In this document: piece after piece, positions 45,042-53,445 of the stretch
Layout of the letters: each line of letters begins with the position of its first letter
Numbering within the stretch: position 1 is the first letter of the stretch
Origin: Paenibacillus nasutitermitis
GTDB taxonomy: Bacteria; Bacillota; Bacilli; Paenibacillales; Paenibacillaceae
Length of the DNA stretch: 64,000 nt
Assembly: GCF_014641075.1 (NCBI RefSeq)
Contig: NZ_BMHP01000003.1
Location: forward strand, 186,001 to 250,000
Direction of reading: 5' to 3'
The notes under the pieces: generated by a model
Database searches by the model: none
Seen by the model: only the letters and a program-made list of their open reading frames with translations
What the model was told of the DNA's origin: nothing
Translations under genes and position numbers: made by a program

Positions 45042-45731
45042 TTAATATATGGTTAGCCACCAGACTCCCGCGCATTCGGGAAAACGAATCATTTGTTCGT
45101 TGACAACCTTGTCCCCCAAGTCATCCCCAAAGAAAAATCTTGTAAGCCTTTCGGCTTCTTCCATGCTGTCAAAATGATAATCCGTTCGTATCCATTTATG
45201 AGAGAAACCATATTCATTTTCCAGCAGCCTAAAATAGTCTTTTAGAAAAGCAGGAGGATCGGGAGTTTCCGAACCTGTTCCAAAGTTCTCAAAAACGATT
45301 ACAGTACCGCAAGGACGAAGCACACGTTTGACTTCTGTCATCACTTGCCGTATGTTTTCTTTCCAATTAGGAACATTCGTGCTCCCCAGATAACATATAC
45401 TCCAACCCGATACGATTAAATCAACACTTTTATCCGCTACAGGGAGAGATCTATGATCGGCAACTTGGGTCTTCCAGTTTTGCAATCCGCTTTTTTTCAG
45501 CTTTGCTGCCGTAACGTTCAACATTGCTTCTGATTCATCAAGTGCCAGGATTGACCTGGCTTTTGGGGCCAGGACACAGGTCAATCTCCCTGAGCCTGCT
45601 CCCATATCTAATATATCCAAATCGTCAACCGCCCGTATGGCTTCGATTGCCTCACACAGATTGGGTTGCTTCGAAATAAGCAGGTCATACGTATCAGCCT
45701 GTGTTTCATAAATTTCTTCGTGATTGGGCAT
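45042..45731 (-). CDS. Class I SAM-dependent methyltransferase
   Basis: A 229-residue methyltransferase. SAM motif I is LDILDMGAGSGRL, the acidic residue ending strand 2 is in ILALDESEAML, and DLIVSGWSICYLG is the post-motif strand. VKRVLRPCGTVIVFENFG is typical of the UbiE/COQ5-like group. The substrate cannot be told. AAGGAGG lies nine bases before ATG 45731. It stands alone next to an acetyltransferase gene of the same orientation. Confidence 0.9.
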   Translation of the reverse strand: MPNHEEIYETQADTYDLLISKQPNLCEAIEAIRAVDDLDILDMGAGSGRLTCVLAPKARSILALDESEAMLNVTAAKLKKSGLQNWKTQVADHRSLPVADKSVDLIVSGWSICYLGSTNVPNWKENIRQVMTEVKRVLRPCGTVIVFENFGTGSETPDPPAFLKDYFRLLENEYGFSHKWIRTDYHFDSMEEAERLTRFFFGDDLGDKVVNEQMIRFPECAGVWWLTIY

Positions 45732-45800
45732 TCTTCATTTCCTCCTTGGGATCATGTTTACAGGATGATCTTAAAGCTTGACGCAAGGGGAAGGTCAAGA

Positions 45801-46328
45801 TTATTTATGATCTCCGATTTCATATTCATAGAATGCGGTCGGAAACCGGTTCATAATCAGCTGCTCCCTGACTCGTACAAACCCGTTATTCTCATAAAAC
45901 CCGCACAGCTTGGGACGGTCCGAAGCGCAATCCAGTCTGACATACCGTCTGCCCCTCAATCTCGCCAAATCCTTCGCCCAGTCGAGCATCTCGACAGCAA
46001 ATCCGTTCTTTCTGTATGCACTCATCACAGCGAGCTTATGCAGGAACAGCGAATCTGTACGGCCGGTATCCGGCCACATGAAGGGGTCTTCCTCCTGAAG
46101 GATCATAGCGGCCACCGCCCTGTCTTCCAAGCAGCCCAGATAAAGTTGCCCGATATTGTAACAGGACAGAATCCCGGCGATGGAATATTGGTGGTCCTCC
46201 CACATTTCCTGGCCGATACTCTTCAGCCAGAGAGCCGCTTCTTCAAGTATCATAGCTACCTGTCCAATCTCGTCCCTGCTTATATTCCGGATTAGCAGCT
46301 TTTTGCTATTTCGCTCCTTCGACTCCAT
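45801..46328 (-). CDS. GNAT-family N-acetyltransferase
   Basis: A 175-residue GNAT protein. Motif A region is LHKLAVMSAYRKNGFAVEML, where the usual Q/R-x-x-G-x-G/A is kept as RKNGFA, followed by YVRLDCASDRPKLCGFYENN. ATG 46328, with GGAGGG eight bases upstream, is chosen over the adjacent TTG 46331. Such small single-domain acetyltransferases act on amines of metabolites or drugs; nothing nearby defines the target. Confidence 0.9.
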   Translation of the reverse strand: MESKERNSKKLLIRNISRDEIGQVAMILEEAALWLKSIGQEMWEDHQYSIAGILSCYNIGQLYLGCLEDRAVAAMILQEEDPFMWPDTGRTDSLFLHKLAVMSAYRKNGFAVEMLDWAKDLARLRGRRYVRLDCASDRPKLCGFYENNGFVRVREQLIMNRFPTAFYEYEIGDHK

Positions 46329-46455
46329 CAAACAATCCCTCCAGGCCAGTTAAGCAGGATAATGGTTTAACATAACGAACATAAATACATATGTCCCTTA
46401 TTATACCTGCATGACATATGACTATATATGGATATAGAAAGAGGTAGATGGCTAT

Positions 46456-46869
46456 ATGATTGCTCAGGCAATCGTCATTCAAGACAATCAAGTGCTAATG
46501 GTCAGGCAGGCTGTCCAGCGCGGCGATATCGTTTGGAATTTCCCCGGCGGCGGAATTGAAGACCATGAATCCCCTGAACAAGCTTGTATCCGGGAATTGT
46601 ATGAAGAAACCGGCTATAATGTCCGAATCACAGGTCTGCTGCATGTCGAAAATGAAAAATACACGTACATCGCCGAAATCATCGGAGGAGGTCTCTTTCT
46701 TGATACCACAAAAGACTGGAATCAGGACATTATTGAGCTTGCCTGGATTGACCTGAACGATAGGGAGAAGTTTGATGGAATTACAACGCCCATGTTGATG
46801 CTGTATTTGCAAGAAACGAATGACCAGCCCTCGCACATTCCCAATCAGGATAGCGCTGATCTGCCATAG
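46456..46869 (+). CDS. Nudix hydrolase
   Basis: A 137-residue Nudix protein. The full Nudix box is present from GGGIEDHESPEQACIRELYE through EETGYNV, supplying the metal-binding glutamates. It hydrolyses a nucleoside diphosphate linked to another group; the substrate is unknown. AGAGG lies 12 bases before ATG 46456, so translation may be weak. Confidence 0.9.
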   Translation: MIAQAIVIQDNQVLMVRQAVQRGDIVWNFPGGGIEDHESPEQACIRELYEETGYNVRITGLLHVENEKYTYIAEIIGGGLFLDTTKDWNQDIIELAWIDLNDREKFDGITTPMLMLYLQETNDQPSHIPNQDSADLP

Positions 46870-47300
46870 CCGAATATGCCGTTAATGCAACGCAAAAACA
46901 GGCCGCCATAGGCAGCCTGCTCTGTGTAATGGAACTCTCGGGTTCAGAGACATCCGAAAAGCTAACGGACAATTGACTGAAGGACATGGAATCCGTTACG
47001 ATCCCATCCGGTCAGGGGTGCTCTGGCGGAGCAGCGGCAGTGTTGGTTTTCGGTTGCAGACCAGGGGACTTTTTGTTAAAGCGTCAGAGATCAATAATTT
47101 ATTAAATAGAAATCCGTCTAAAATATCACTAGTGTTACTGATGTTTCTGAAGCATCAGAAGAGTTCTTTCTTCCCCACACAGCCACTAAAAATTTCAAAC
47201 GGATTTGTTATTTTCTAGCGTCACTCTCTTATTGGGACGAGCGATTTACGAAGGTATGGCAGCAGAGGCCGCCCAAAGGCAGCCTCAGCCTGCTTTCCTT
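46870..47300. other. Intergenic region between Nudix gene and importer 4
   Basis: 431 bases with no supported gene. It contains a good minus-strand terminator (46894-46919) and a second hairpin of similar sequence right after the binding-protein stop (about 47266-47286). A/T-rich 47090-47215 has short open frames but no ribosome site or recognisable protein. Confidence 0.5.
46894..46919 (-). terminator. Rho-independent terminator reading leftwards
   Basis: Stem CAGGCCGCC/GGCAGCCTG (46899-46907 with 46911-46919, one mismatch), three-base loop, followed on the minus strand by TTTTTG. It may end the importer 4 transcript. Confidence 0.65.
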
Positions 47301-48920
47301 CTACTTCCCAGCCAAATAGGCGTTAATCTGCTTCAAGGCTTCTTCCCTGATTTTCTCCAGACCCAGCTTGACAGCTTTCTTGTTCAGCTCGTGCGCATTG
47401 GCATACGCGTCCTTCACCGCTCCCGAAGCATATACTTGACCGATCTGGTCCATGACGGGAGTTACTTTGGCGATTTCTGATTTTACGGGCTCCGAGTTGA
47501 ACGTAAAGCCCGCAAGCGGAGTCTGATAGTAGCTGTCCACATCCATGCTGTAATCAAGAATGTTATAGACCTGCTCGTCCATGCCAGCCAAATTCCGGAT
47601 CAAATTCGGATTCCAGGTCATCTCATAGCCAGGAAATACGTATCTCGGTCCGCTTTCCGGGTTTTTATAGAGCGAATCCCCGTCCGCCACCCAGTCCACG
47701 CCTTCGATACCGCGTTCGAACAAATCGTGATTGGCCTTGTCCGAGAACAGCCAGTTAAAAAATTTCATCACCGAATCCGCTTTCTTGGAAGTGACCGGAA
47801 TGCTGATAAAGTTAAACGCCTTGAAATCCGTTTTCATTGCGGCAGGCTGCAGCGAGCGCTGCGAGTCGCTTGAAGCGAAGAACTCGAGCTGCGCGCCCGG
47901 AACCGCTTTGGCGATCTGATCGTTTAACACCGAAAACTGACTGATGCCATGGGCCAGGGATGCTGCTTTTCCTCCTACGAACATGGAAGTTGCATTTTGC
48001 TGTGTCAGCAGATCCTTCTCGAAATAGCCTTTGCTTTTCCAATTGGACGACAGCTCGACAAAGTTATAGGGGATTCCCGGGAATGGAGTCTCTTTGTCCC
48101 CAGGCAGCTCCAGGCTTATGCATGCTTTCCTGTCCTCGCTCAACTGGCAGGTTGCGGATAAGCCGCCCGCTAAAGTCGTCGTGAATATATTGGATTTAGC
48201 AAAAAAATAATCGTTTTCATCCGTCAGTCCATAGTTCCATCTCAAGGCATTGCCGTCATCGGCTACCGGAATAACGCCTTTTTCATTCTTAAGAACATGA
48301 TCGAAATATTGCTCCAGCTCACCCAGGCTCGAAATTTTATTCATGCCGTACTTTTCCCTTAAATCCTTGCGGATGAAATAACCGTAGATTTCCTTATACC
48401 CTTGCGTGAACGGAATGCCGTAAAGCTTGCCGTTGAATTTGTTATTGGTGACGTACTGCTCGCCGAACGCTTGTTTCAATCCCAGATACTCATCGTTTAA
48501 GAAGTAGGTATCCAGCTCCTGATACAGCTCCTGATTGATATTGTTGATCATGGTGGCCCATGGTGCGTCGAATACGGCGTCCACCTCTTCGCCTGCCGAC
48601 AGCTTCAGCTTCACTTTGTTAGAGAAATCGCTCAGCGGCGTCCAGGAGATGTTGATCTTCATATTCAGTGTATCTTTCGTTCTTTTCTCGAATTCGGCCA
48701 GTACCTCATCCATCCCCGCCGGCTTATCCCCCCAGAGCATGAAATTCAACTCCACCGGATCCGGCGCGGAAGCACCTGCTTCGGATTGCGTATTTCCATT
48801 CGTCGTGTTCGCTTTTTCTGTTCCTTTCTTCTCGTTGTTTTGCGAACATGCCGCCAGCATGCTGACCAACAACACCAGAGCGAGCAGCAATCCCGTACTC
48901 TTCTTACCTTTGCTCTTCAT
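47301..48920 (-). CDS. Sugar-binding lipoprotein of ABC importer 4 (LipO type)
   Basis: A 539-residue lipoprotein; lipobox SMLAAC gives Cys25. The mature domain opens VELNFMLWGDKPAGMDEVLA and contains NGKLYGIPFTQG and EQVYNILDYSMD, all typical of LipO-type proteins that partner LplB/LplC permeases. Unusually for this window it is the last rather than first gene of its operon. GGAGGGG lies eight bases before ATG 48920, and the gap to the upstream permease is 57 bases. Cargo unknown; the membrane AraC regulator and the GxGYxYP-like protein upstream are likely partners. Confidence 0.92.
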   Translation of the reverse strand: MKSKGKKSTGLLLALVLLVSMLAACSQNNEKKGTEKANTTNGNTQSEAGASAPDPVELNFMLWGDKPAGMDEVLAEFEKRTKDTLNMKINISWTPLSDFSNKVKLKLSAGEEVDAVFDAPWATMINNINQELYQELDTYFLNDEYLGLKQAFGEQYVTNNKFNGKLYGIPFTQGYKEIYGYFIRKDLREKYGMNKISSLGELEQYFDHVLKNEKGVIPVADDGNALRWNYGLTDENDYFFAKSNIFTTTLAGGLSATCQLSEDRKACISLELPGDKETPFPGIPYNFVELSSNWKSKGYFEKDLLTQQNATSMFVGGKAASLAHGISQFSVLNDQIAKAVPGAQLEFFASSDSQRSLQPAAMKTDFKAFNFISIPVTSKKADSVMKFFNWLFSDKANHDLFERGIEGVDWVADGDSLYKNPESGPRYVFPGYEMTWNPNLIRNLAGMDEQVYNILDYSMDVDSYYQTPLAGFTFNSEPVKSEIAKVTPVMDQIGQVYASGAVKDAYANAHELNKKAVKLGLEKIREEALKQINAYLAGK

Positions 48921-48977
48921 TCTTCTAACCCCTCCACATTTTATTATAAGTCATCTATGCTAAACCGGATATCGGAT

Positions 48978-49859
48978 CTAGCCTTTCACTGCACCCATAA
49001 CCAATCCCCGGATAAAATATTTCTGAAGGAACGGGTACAGGAAAATAATCGGGCCGATCGTAATAACCGTTGTCGCCATTCTCGCAGAAAGCGCGGGCAC
49101 GACGGATACGATCTGCTGATTGCCGTTAACCATGCTGCTGGCAAATTCGACGTTTCGAATAATCGCCATAATGATATATTGCAAGGGATACAGATCGGGC
49201 TTCTCAATAAACAATAGCGCCCGGAACCATTCATTCCAGAATCCGATCGCATAGAACAACCCGATCGTCGACATGGCAGGCAGCGATACCGGAATGATGA
49301 TGCGCAGCAGCACCGTCACGTCACTGGCGCCGTCTATCCGGGCAGACTCCGACAGGGCTTCGGGAACCGTACGGAAAAAATTACGGAGCATATAGACATA
49401 ATAAGGACTTAGAACGCCAGGAAGAATAAGCGCCCATATCGTATCGTTCATGTGGAGATATTTGACAATGAGAAGATAATAGGCAACCAGTCCACCGTTA
49501 AACAATATGGTCAGATAAAGAAAGAAGGAAATCGCGCTCGCATACTTTAATCTTTTCTCGGAGATGGCATAGGCGATCCCGCTGGTTACGAACATGCTGA
49601 TCACGGTTCCGACGACCGTCACGGTCAAGGTCACCAGATACGATTTATAGATCGTACCTGTCTGGAGGATCAGTTTATAGGCCTCAAAAGATAAATGATC
49701 AGGGATCAGATTGTACCCTTTCTGCACCAGTAACAGCTCATCGGTAACCGAGCTTGCGATCAGCAGCAGAAAAGGCAACACACAGACGAAAGCAAATAAC
49801 GTAATAACGAAGTAGAAAATCCCCAGCAAAATTCTGTCGCTTGTGTGTTGCGTCTTCAT
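48978..49859 (-). CDS. ABC transporter permease, LplC/YtcP type (importer 4)
   Basis: A 293-residue permease with the subgroup motif LFNGGLVAYYLLIVKYLHM, EAA loop ALSESARIDGASDVTVLLRI and C-terminal RGLVMGAVKG. Six helices are predicted. GGGAGG lies six bases before ATG 49859, and the gap to the LplB-type gene is 18 bases. Confidence 0.93.
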   Translation of the reverse strand: MKTQHTSDRILLGIFYFVITLFAFVCVLPFLLLIASSVTDELLLVQKGYNLIPDHLSFEAYKLILQTGTIYKSYLVTLTVTVVGTVISMFVTSGIAYAISEKRLKYASAISFFLYLTILFNGGLVAYYLLIVKYLHMNDTIWALILPGVLSPYYVYMLRNFFRTVPEALSESARIDGASDVTVLLRIIIPVSLPAMSTIGLFYAIGFWNEWFRALLFIEKPDLYPLQYIIMAIIRNVEFASSMVNGNQQIVSVVPALSARMATTVITIGPIIFLYPFLQKYFIRGLVMGAVKG

Positions 49860-49877
49860 ATCGTTCCTCCCGGCAGC

Positions 49878-50819
49878 TTAATAGATCGTTGCGTCTTTGT
49901 CGTAGAATTTGACGATCCTGTTGGTGATCAGAATCAGGATAAGCCCCATCACGGACTGGTACAGCCCGACAGCGGAAGCCATGCCAAAGTCCCCTAGTGT
50001 GCGAAGCGACCGGTAAACAAAGGTATCGATGACATCTGTCGTTGGGTACAAGAACGAATTGTCGCCGACAAGCGCGTAGATCATCCCGAAGTCGCCGTAG
50101 AACACCCGTCCAAGGGCAAGCAGGACAAGGAGGAACGTAATGCTTTTCATCAGAGGCAGTGTAATATGACGGATCATTTGCAAGCGGTTGGCGCCGTCGA
50201 TCCTCGCTGATTCATACAAATCGTTGTTGATCCCCGCCATTGCCGCCAAATAGATGATGGTTCCGTAACCGGCGCTTTTCCATATCCGGATTGCGATCAG
50301 AATGCCCGGCCATACCTCGGGAGACGAATAGAAGCTCACGGGATCAAACCCCATAGCCTCCAGCATCTTGTTGATGATACCTCCATCCGACGAAAGTAAA
50401 GCGATCATAAAGATGGAAACAACCGCCCAGGAGATGAAGAAGGGCAGGATAATGACCGACTGCGTCACCCGCTTGAACCATTTTCCGCTGATTTCGTTAA
50501 TGATAACAGCCAATACAATGGCCGACAGAATTTCCCCCAGAATGAACAGGAGATTGAGATAAATCGTATTAAGCGTGACCTTGGGCCAATCCAGCCCGCT
50601 GAAGAAAAAATCAAAATTGCGCAGACCGACAAACTCGCTGCCGGTCAACCCTTTAACCGGATTAAAATCCAGAAAAGCCACATAGATGCCCAGCATCGGA
50701 ACGTAGTTGAAAATCAATACGAATATCAAACCGGGCAGCGCCATTAAATAGAGATATTTATTGACGGCCAATTCATGAATAAAGGAACGAAGCCTTCCTC
50801 TTGCTTTCATCTGTTCCAA
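49878..50819 (-). CDS. ABC transporter permease, LplB type (importer 4)
   Basis: A 313-residue permease. LplB motif YVPMLGIYVAFLDFNPVKGL and EAA loop LYESARIDGANRLQMIRHIT are clear, with late SAVGLYQSVMGLILILI. The start is TTG 50819, seven bases after GGGGGAGG; the next ATG (50810) is too far from it. First gene of the operon permease-permease-binding protein. Its leader carries the 49-base element also found before the regulator gene at 53137, which suggests joint control. Confidence 0.92.
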   Translation of the reverse strand: MEQMKARGRLRSFIHELAVNKYLYLMALPGLIFVLIFNYVPMLGIYVAFLDFNPVKGLTGSEFVGLRNFDFFFSGLDWPKVTLNTIYLNLLFILGEILSAIVLAVIINEISGKWFKRVTQSVIILPFFISWAVVSIFMIALLSSDGGIINKMLEAMGFDPVSFYSSPEVWPGILIAIRIWKSAGYGTIIYLAAMAGINNDLYESARIDGANRLQMIRHITLPLMKSITFLLVLLALGRVFYGDFGMIYALVGDNSFLYPTTDVIDTFVYRSLRTLGDFGMASAVGLYQSVMGLILILITNRIVKFYDKDATIY

Positions 50820-50835
50820 TGTCTTTCCTCCCCCT

Positions 50836-50884
50836 CTAAAAGTCCGGTGATCTAATTAGGCTACGCATGTGGAAACGTCTTTCG
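50836..50884 (-). repeat. Shared 49-base leader element, copy 1
   Basis: Ends 17 bases upstream of TTG 50819. It matches 53151-53199 at 43 of 49 positions without gaps (core CGCATG, GGAAACGTCTT and AGGCT blocks). Position directly before the ribosome site suggests an operator or RNA leader rather than a gene. The rest of 50885-51024 shows nothing clear. Confidence 0.6.
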
Positions 50885-51024
50885 CTCTGCCGATCGTTCC
50901 GGATGACTCTTAATCTACACACCTGGCTTCCCGATGAATAGTTTGTTTTTTAATGAAATCCCTAATCGTTCATGATCAAGCAGCTTATTTCTCGTCATGA
51001 AGTCGATTTTTGATGATTTCCACG

Positions 51025-51072
51025 TAAAAAAGAACGCCATCCTGGCCCCACTCGGGTCCTTGATGGCGTTCT
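51025..51072 (-). terminator. Rho-independent terminator of the membrane AraC gene
   Basis: Eleven-base stem AGAACGCCATC (51031-51041) with GATGGCGTTCT (51062-51072), followed on the minus strand by TTTTTTAC. Confidence 0.9.
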
Positions 51073-51085
51073 CGTGCGGGGAAGA

Positions 51086-53137
51086 TCAGGAGCTTTGCTC
51101 CGTCTTGTGATCCTCCCGGTACTGGGCCGCACTTACTCCGACATATTTCTTGAAGCTTGTGTAGAAGTAGCCAGTGTTCACAAATCCCACTTTTTCCGCG
51201 ATATCCTTAATCCGTTCATCCGTTTCCCGCAGCATCCGCATCGCATGCATGAAACGGATATCCGTAATATACTCGGAGAGCGACTTCCCCAGCTGCTTCT
51301 TTACAATCAGGCGCAGGTGGTTGGGTGACAATTGAACCTGATCGGCAAGACTTTCGACACTCAGATTCGCATCGTCATAATGAACGGAGATATAGTCCAC
51401 AAGCTGCTTGACCATGTCGCTTTGCTTCGAATCCTTTCTCTCATTCACCGCTTGAACGATGGTCGCATAAAGCTCCCGGTACCAAATCTGAATTTCCTCA
51501 AAGGTCTCCCGTTCCGCGAGTTGTTTCGATATATGGCTTCTCTGGATATCCAATCGCTCAGGATCGACCTGCATCTGACTTGTCGCCGTCTTCATGACGG
51601 CCAGTGTCAGCTGGGTAAAGGATAAGATCATCTCATCGTAGCTGAATTGGCTTGCCATTTGAACGAAGAGGTGCAGCGACTGGTTGAATTTATCCTCTTC
51701 TTCCAGCTTCAAGCTGTTCAGCAGCCTCTTCTCCGCTTCATGGGGGTAAATGTACGGCTCCTTGCCATTGTCCAGGACGGCATCCTGATCGATAATGGCG
51801 CCTTTTCCCAGCCTGATTCTGCAATTGGCGGCATTTAAAGCGCCGAAATAAGATTTCCGGATCTCCGAAAGCTGACTGAACACAGGACCGAATGCCACGG
51901 TAACGGACAGCTTCAAATTTTTCCCGATCTCTTCCTGTATGCCGCTGAAAGTTCCGTGAAGGCCCGGCAGCGGCTTTCCGTCGGTCGAGCCGATCAGGAA
52001 AAGGACCGCATCCTCCTTGCTATGGTTCAGATCGGAAATATCCGCCGTCAAATGATCAAACGCATCTCGAAGAAACTCGAATTCGCCGGACGAAGAAGAA
52101 CGCACTCCCATTCGTCCCCCCGATTTGACTTTATGAATCAGACGATGGACCGGTTTATACAAGCTCCGGATAAAAAACAGGGAAACAATAGCCGACAGGA
52201 GAATAAATAGGCCGGTAATGGTAAAAACAGCATCGCGCAAGCTGGATATTCCCGATACCAGCTGATCATATTCCATAATATTAATGAAATACCATCCCAG
52301 GATGCTGCTGGACTTGAGATGGGTAATAAAATAGTTCTTCCCTTGAATCTTCTCCGTGAAGTACCCGCTGCCGGATCCTTGCGCCTGAATCGTATGAAAG
52401 AACGTTTCCTCCAACTTCATCTGCATCGGACTTTCCGTCTGGACGACAACCACGCCCGCATGGTCGACAATCATTTTATGCGTCTGGGCATTTTCGGGCT
52501 TCATGGCCATAATCTCTCTGATCTTATCCTGACTGATATTAATCACCAACGCGGAATCTGCCGTATTGGCACTGGACGATTCAGAGAAAATAACCGAGAT
52601 GAACCGGTGCTCCTCCCATTTGTCGTATATGCGGTAACGCACGTCCCGCGGAATGAAAACAGGATGGTTGACAGCATAACCTGCCTTCAGGTCGCTTACG
52701 ATGTCGGTATCGTAGAAATCCCCGATCGCTTTCACCGTCGAGCCGCTTGAAAAAGCCGCATCCGCATTGCGGTTAATAATGTAAACGGAGGAGACGAGCG
52801 GGCTGACCTGCATGGAATCTTTAAGCGTCTTGTTGATTTCGTACATCTCTTCCGAATTAAACTGATCCGCATATAACGCATTGAATACATGGCTGCTGCT
52901 CGAATAAAATCTGGCATAATAATTGTACACATTCATCAGCTGGGCTTCGATCATCCGATAGGTCTGCTCCAGCTGTTCGGCCGAGATGCCATAGGCATCG
53001 CGGACGCTTTTCTCCGAATATTGCTTAAATAGAAAAGCGGATAAAGAGGATAACAGAATCGCGCAGGCCGTTGTCAAAATGAGGATCATCCGGACCAAGG
53101 TTTTGTTCTGCTTCATGAAATAGATGAACGGTCTCAA
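51086..53137 (-). CDS. Membrane-bound AraC-type regulator with extracellular sensor
   Basis: A 683-residue protein. It has TM1 near residues 16-38, an extracellular Cache-like sensor, TM2 near 300-325 (AVFTITGLFILLSAIVSLFF), a cytoplasmic middle, and a C-terminal AraC domain (about 580-683; LSVESLADQVQLSPNHLRLI and IKDIAEKVGFVNTGYFYTSF). It combines sensor and DNA-binding output in one polypeptide, unlike YesM/YesN pairs. The start is TTG 53137, eight bases after AGGGAG. It lies immediately upstream of importer 4, transcribed in the same direction but with its own terminator. Confidence 0.93.
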   Translation of the reverse strand: MRPFIYFMKQNKTLVRMILILTTACAILLSSLSAFLFKQYSEKSVRDAYGISAEQLEQTYRMIEAQLMNVYNYYARFYSSSSHVFNALYADQFNSEEMYEINKTLKDSMQVSPLVSSVYIINRNADAAFSSGSTVKAIGDFYDTDIVSDLKAGYAVNHPVFIPRDVRYRIYDKWEEHRFISVIFSESSSANTADSALVINISQDKIREIMAMKPENAQTHKMIVDHAGVVVVQTESPMQMKLEETFFHTIQAQGSGSGYFTEKIQGKNYFITHLKSSSILGWYFINIMEYDQLVSGISSLRDAVFTITGLFILLSAIVSLFFIRSLYKPVHRLIHKVKSGGRMGVRSSSSGEFEFLRDAFDHLTADISDLNHSKEDAVLFLIGSTDGKPLPGLHGTFSGIQEEIGKNLKLSVTVAFGPVFSQLSEIRKSYFGALNAANCRIRLGKGAIIDQDAVLDNGKEPYIYPHEAEKRLLNSLKLEEEDKFNQSLHLFVQMASQFSYDEMILSFTQLTLAVMKTATSQMQVDPERLDIQRSHISKQLAERETFEEIQIWYRELYATIVQAVNERKDSKQSDMVKQLVDYISVHYDDANLSVESLADQVQLSPNHLRLIVKKQLGKSLSEYITDIRFMHAMRMLRETDERIKDIAEKVGFVNTGYFYTSFKKYVGVSAAQYREDHKTEQSS

Positions 53138-53150
53138 TGCTGTCGTCTCC

Positions 53151-53199
53151 CTAAAAGCCCGGTGGTCTATTTAGGCTGCGCATGCGGAAACGTCTTCCG
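53151..53199 (-). repeat. Shared 49-base leader element, copy 2
   Basis: Ends 14 bases upstream of TTG 53137 and partly overlaps the A/G-rich ribosome site region. 43 of 49 positions match the copy at 50836. On the minus strand it contains the small inverted repeat CGGAA-GACGT-TTCCG, which is less perfect in copy 1. Confidence 0.6.
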
Positions 53200-53240
53200 A
53201 TCGCTGTTGTACCCCTGAATTTTTGAATTTGGATACCTGT

Positions 53241-53283
53241 AGTGCAAACGGTTCATTCTTTGTATTATGAACCGATTTGCACT
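53241..53283. repeat. Long inverted repeat upstream of the membrane AraC gene
   Basis: AGTGCAAACGGTTCAT (53241-53256) pairs with ATGAACCGATTTGCACT (53267-53283) with one bulged base and a ten-base loop. There is no T-tract on either side, so an operator or mRNA-end hairpin for the gene ending at 53446 are both possible. The rest of 53200-53445 shows nothing. Confidence 0.55.
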
Positions 53284-53445
53284 CTAGGGGTAAAATTCGG
53301 GGTACAAAGGCCGTAAGCGGATGCTTCCGAAGCAGCTTTCCTTCTGAAAGCTTTCAGCTAACGCTTCTCCAGATCGTTTTCCGCCTGCTTCACCTATTTT
53401 TCCCGGACTTCCAATGTGCTGCCACGTATCATTTGTTCCGGCCTG

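Noticed and set aside
46973..47218. An 81-codon plus-strand frame in the gap before importer 4
   Set aside because: A/T-rich low-complexity translation without ribosome site or family resemblance; better left as intergenic.
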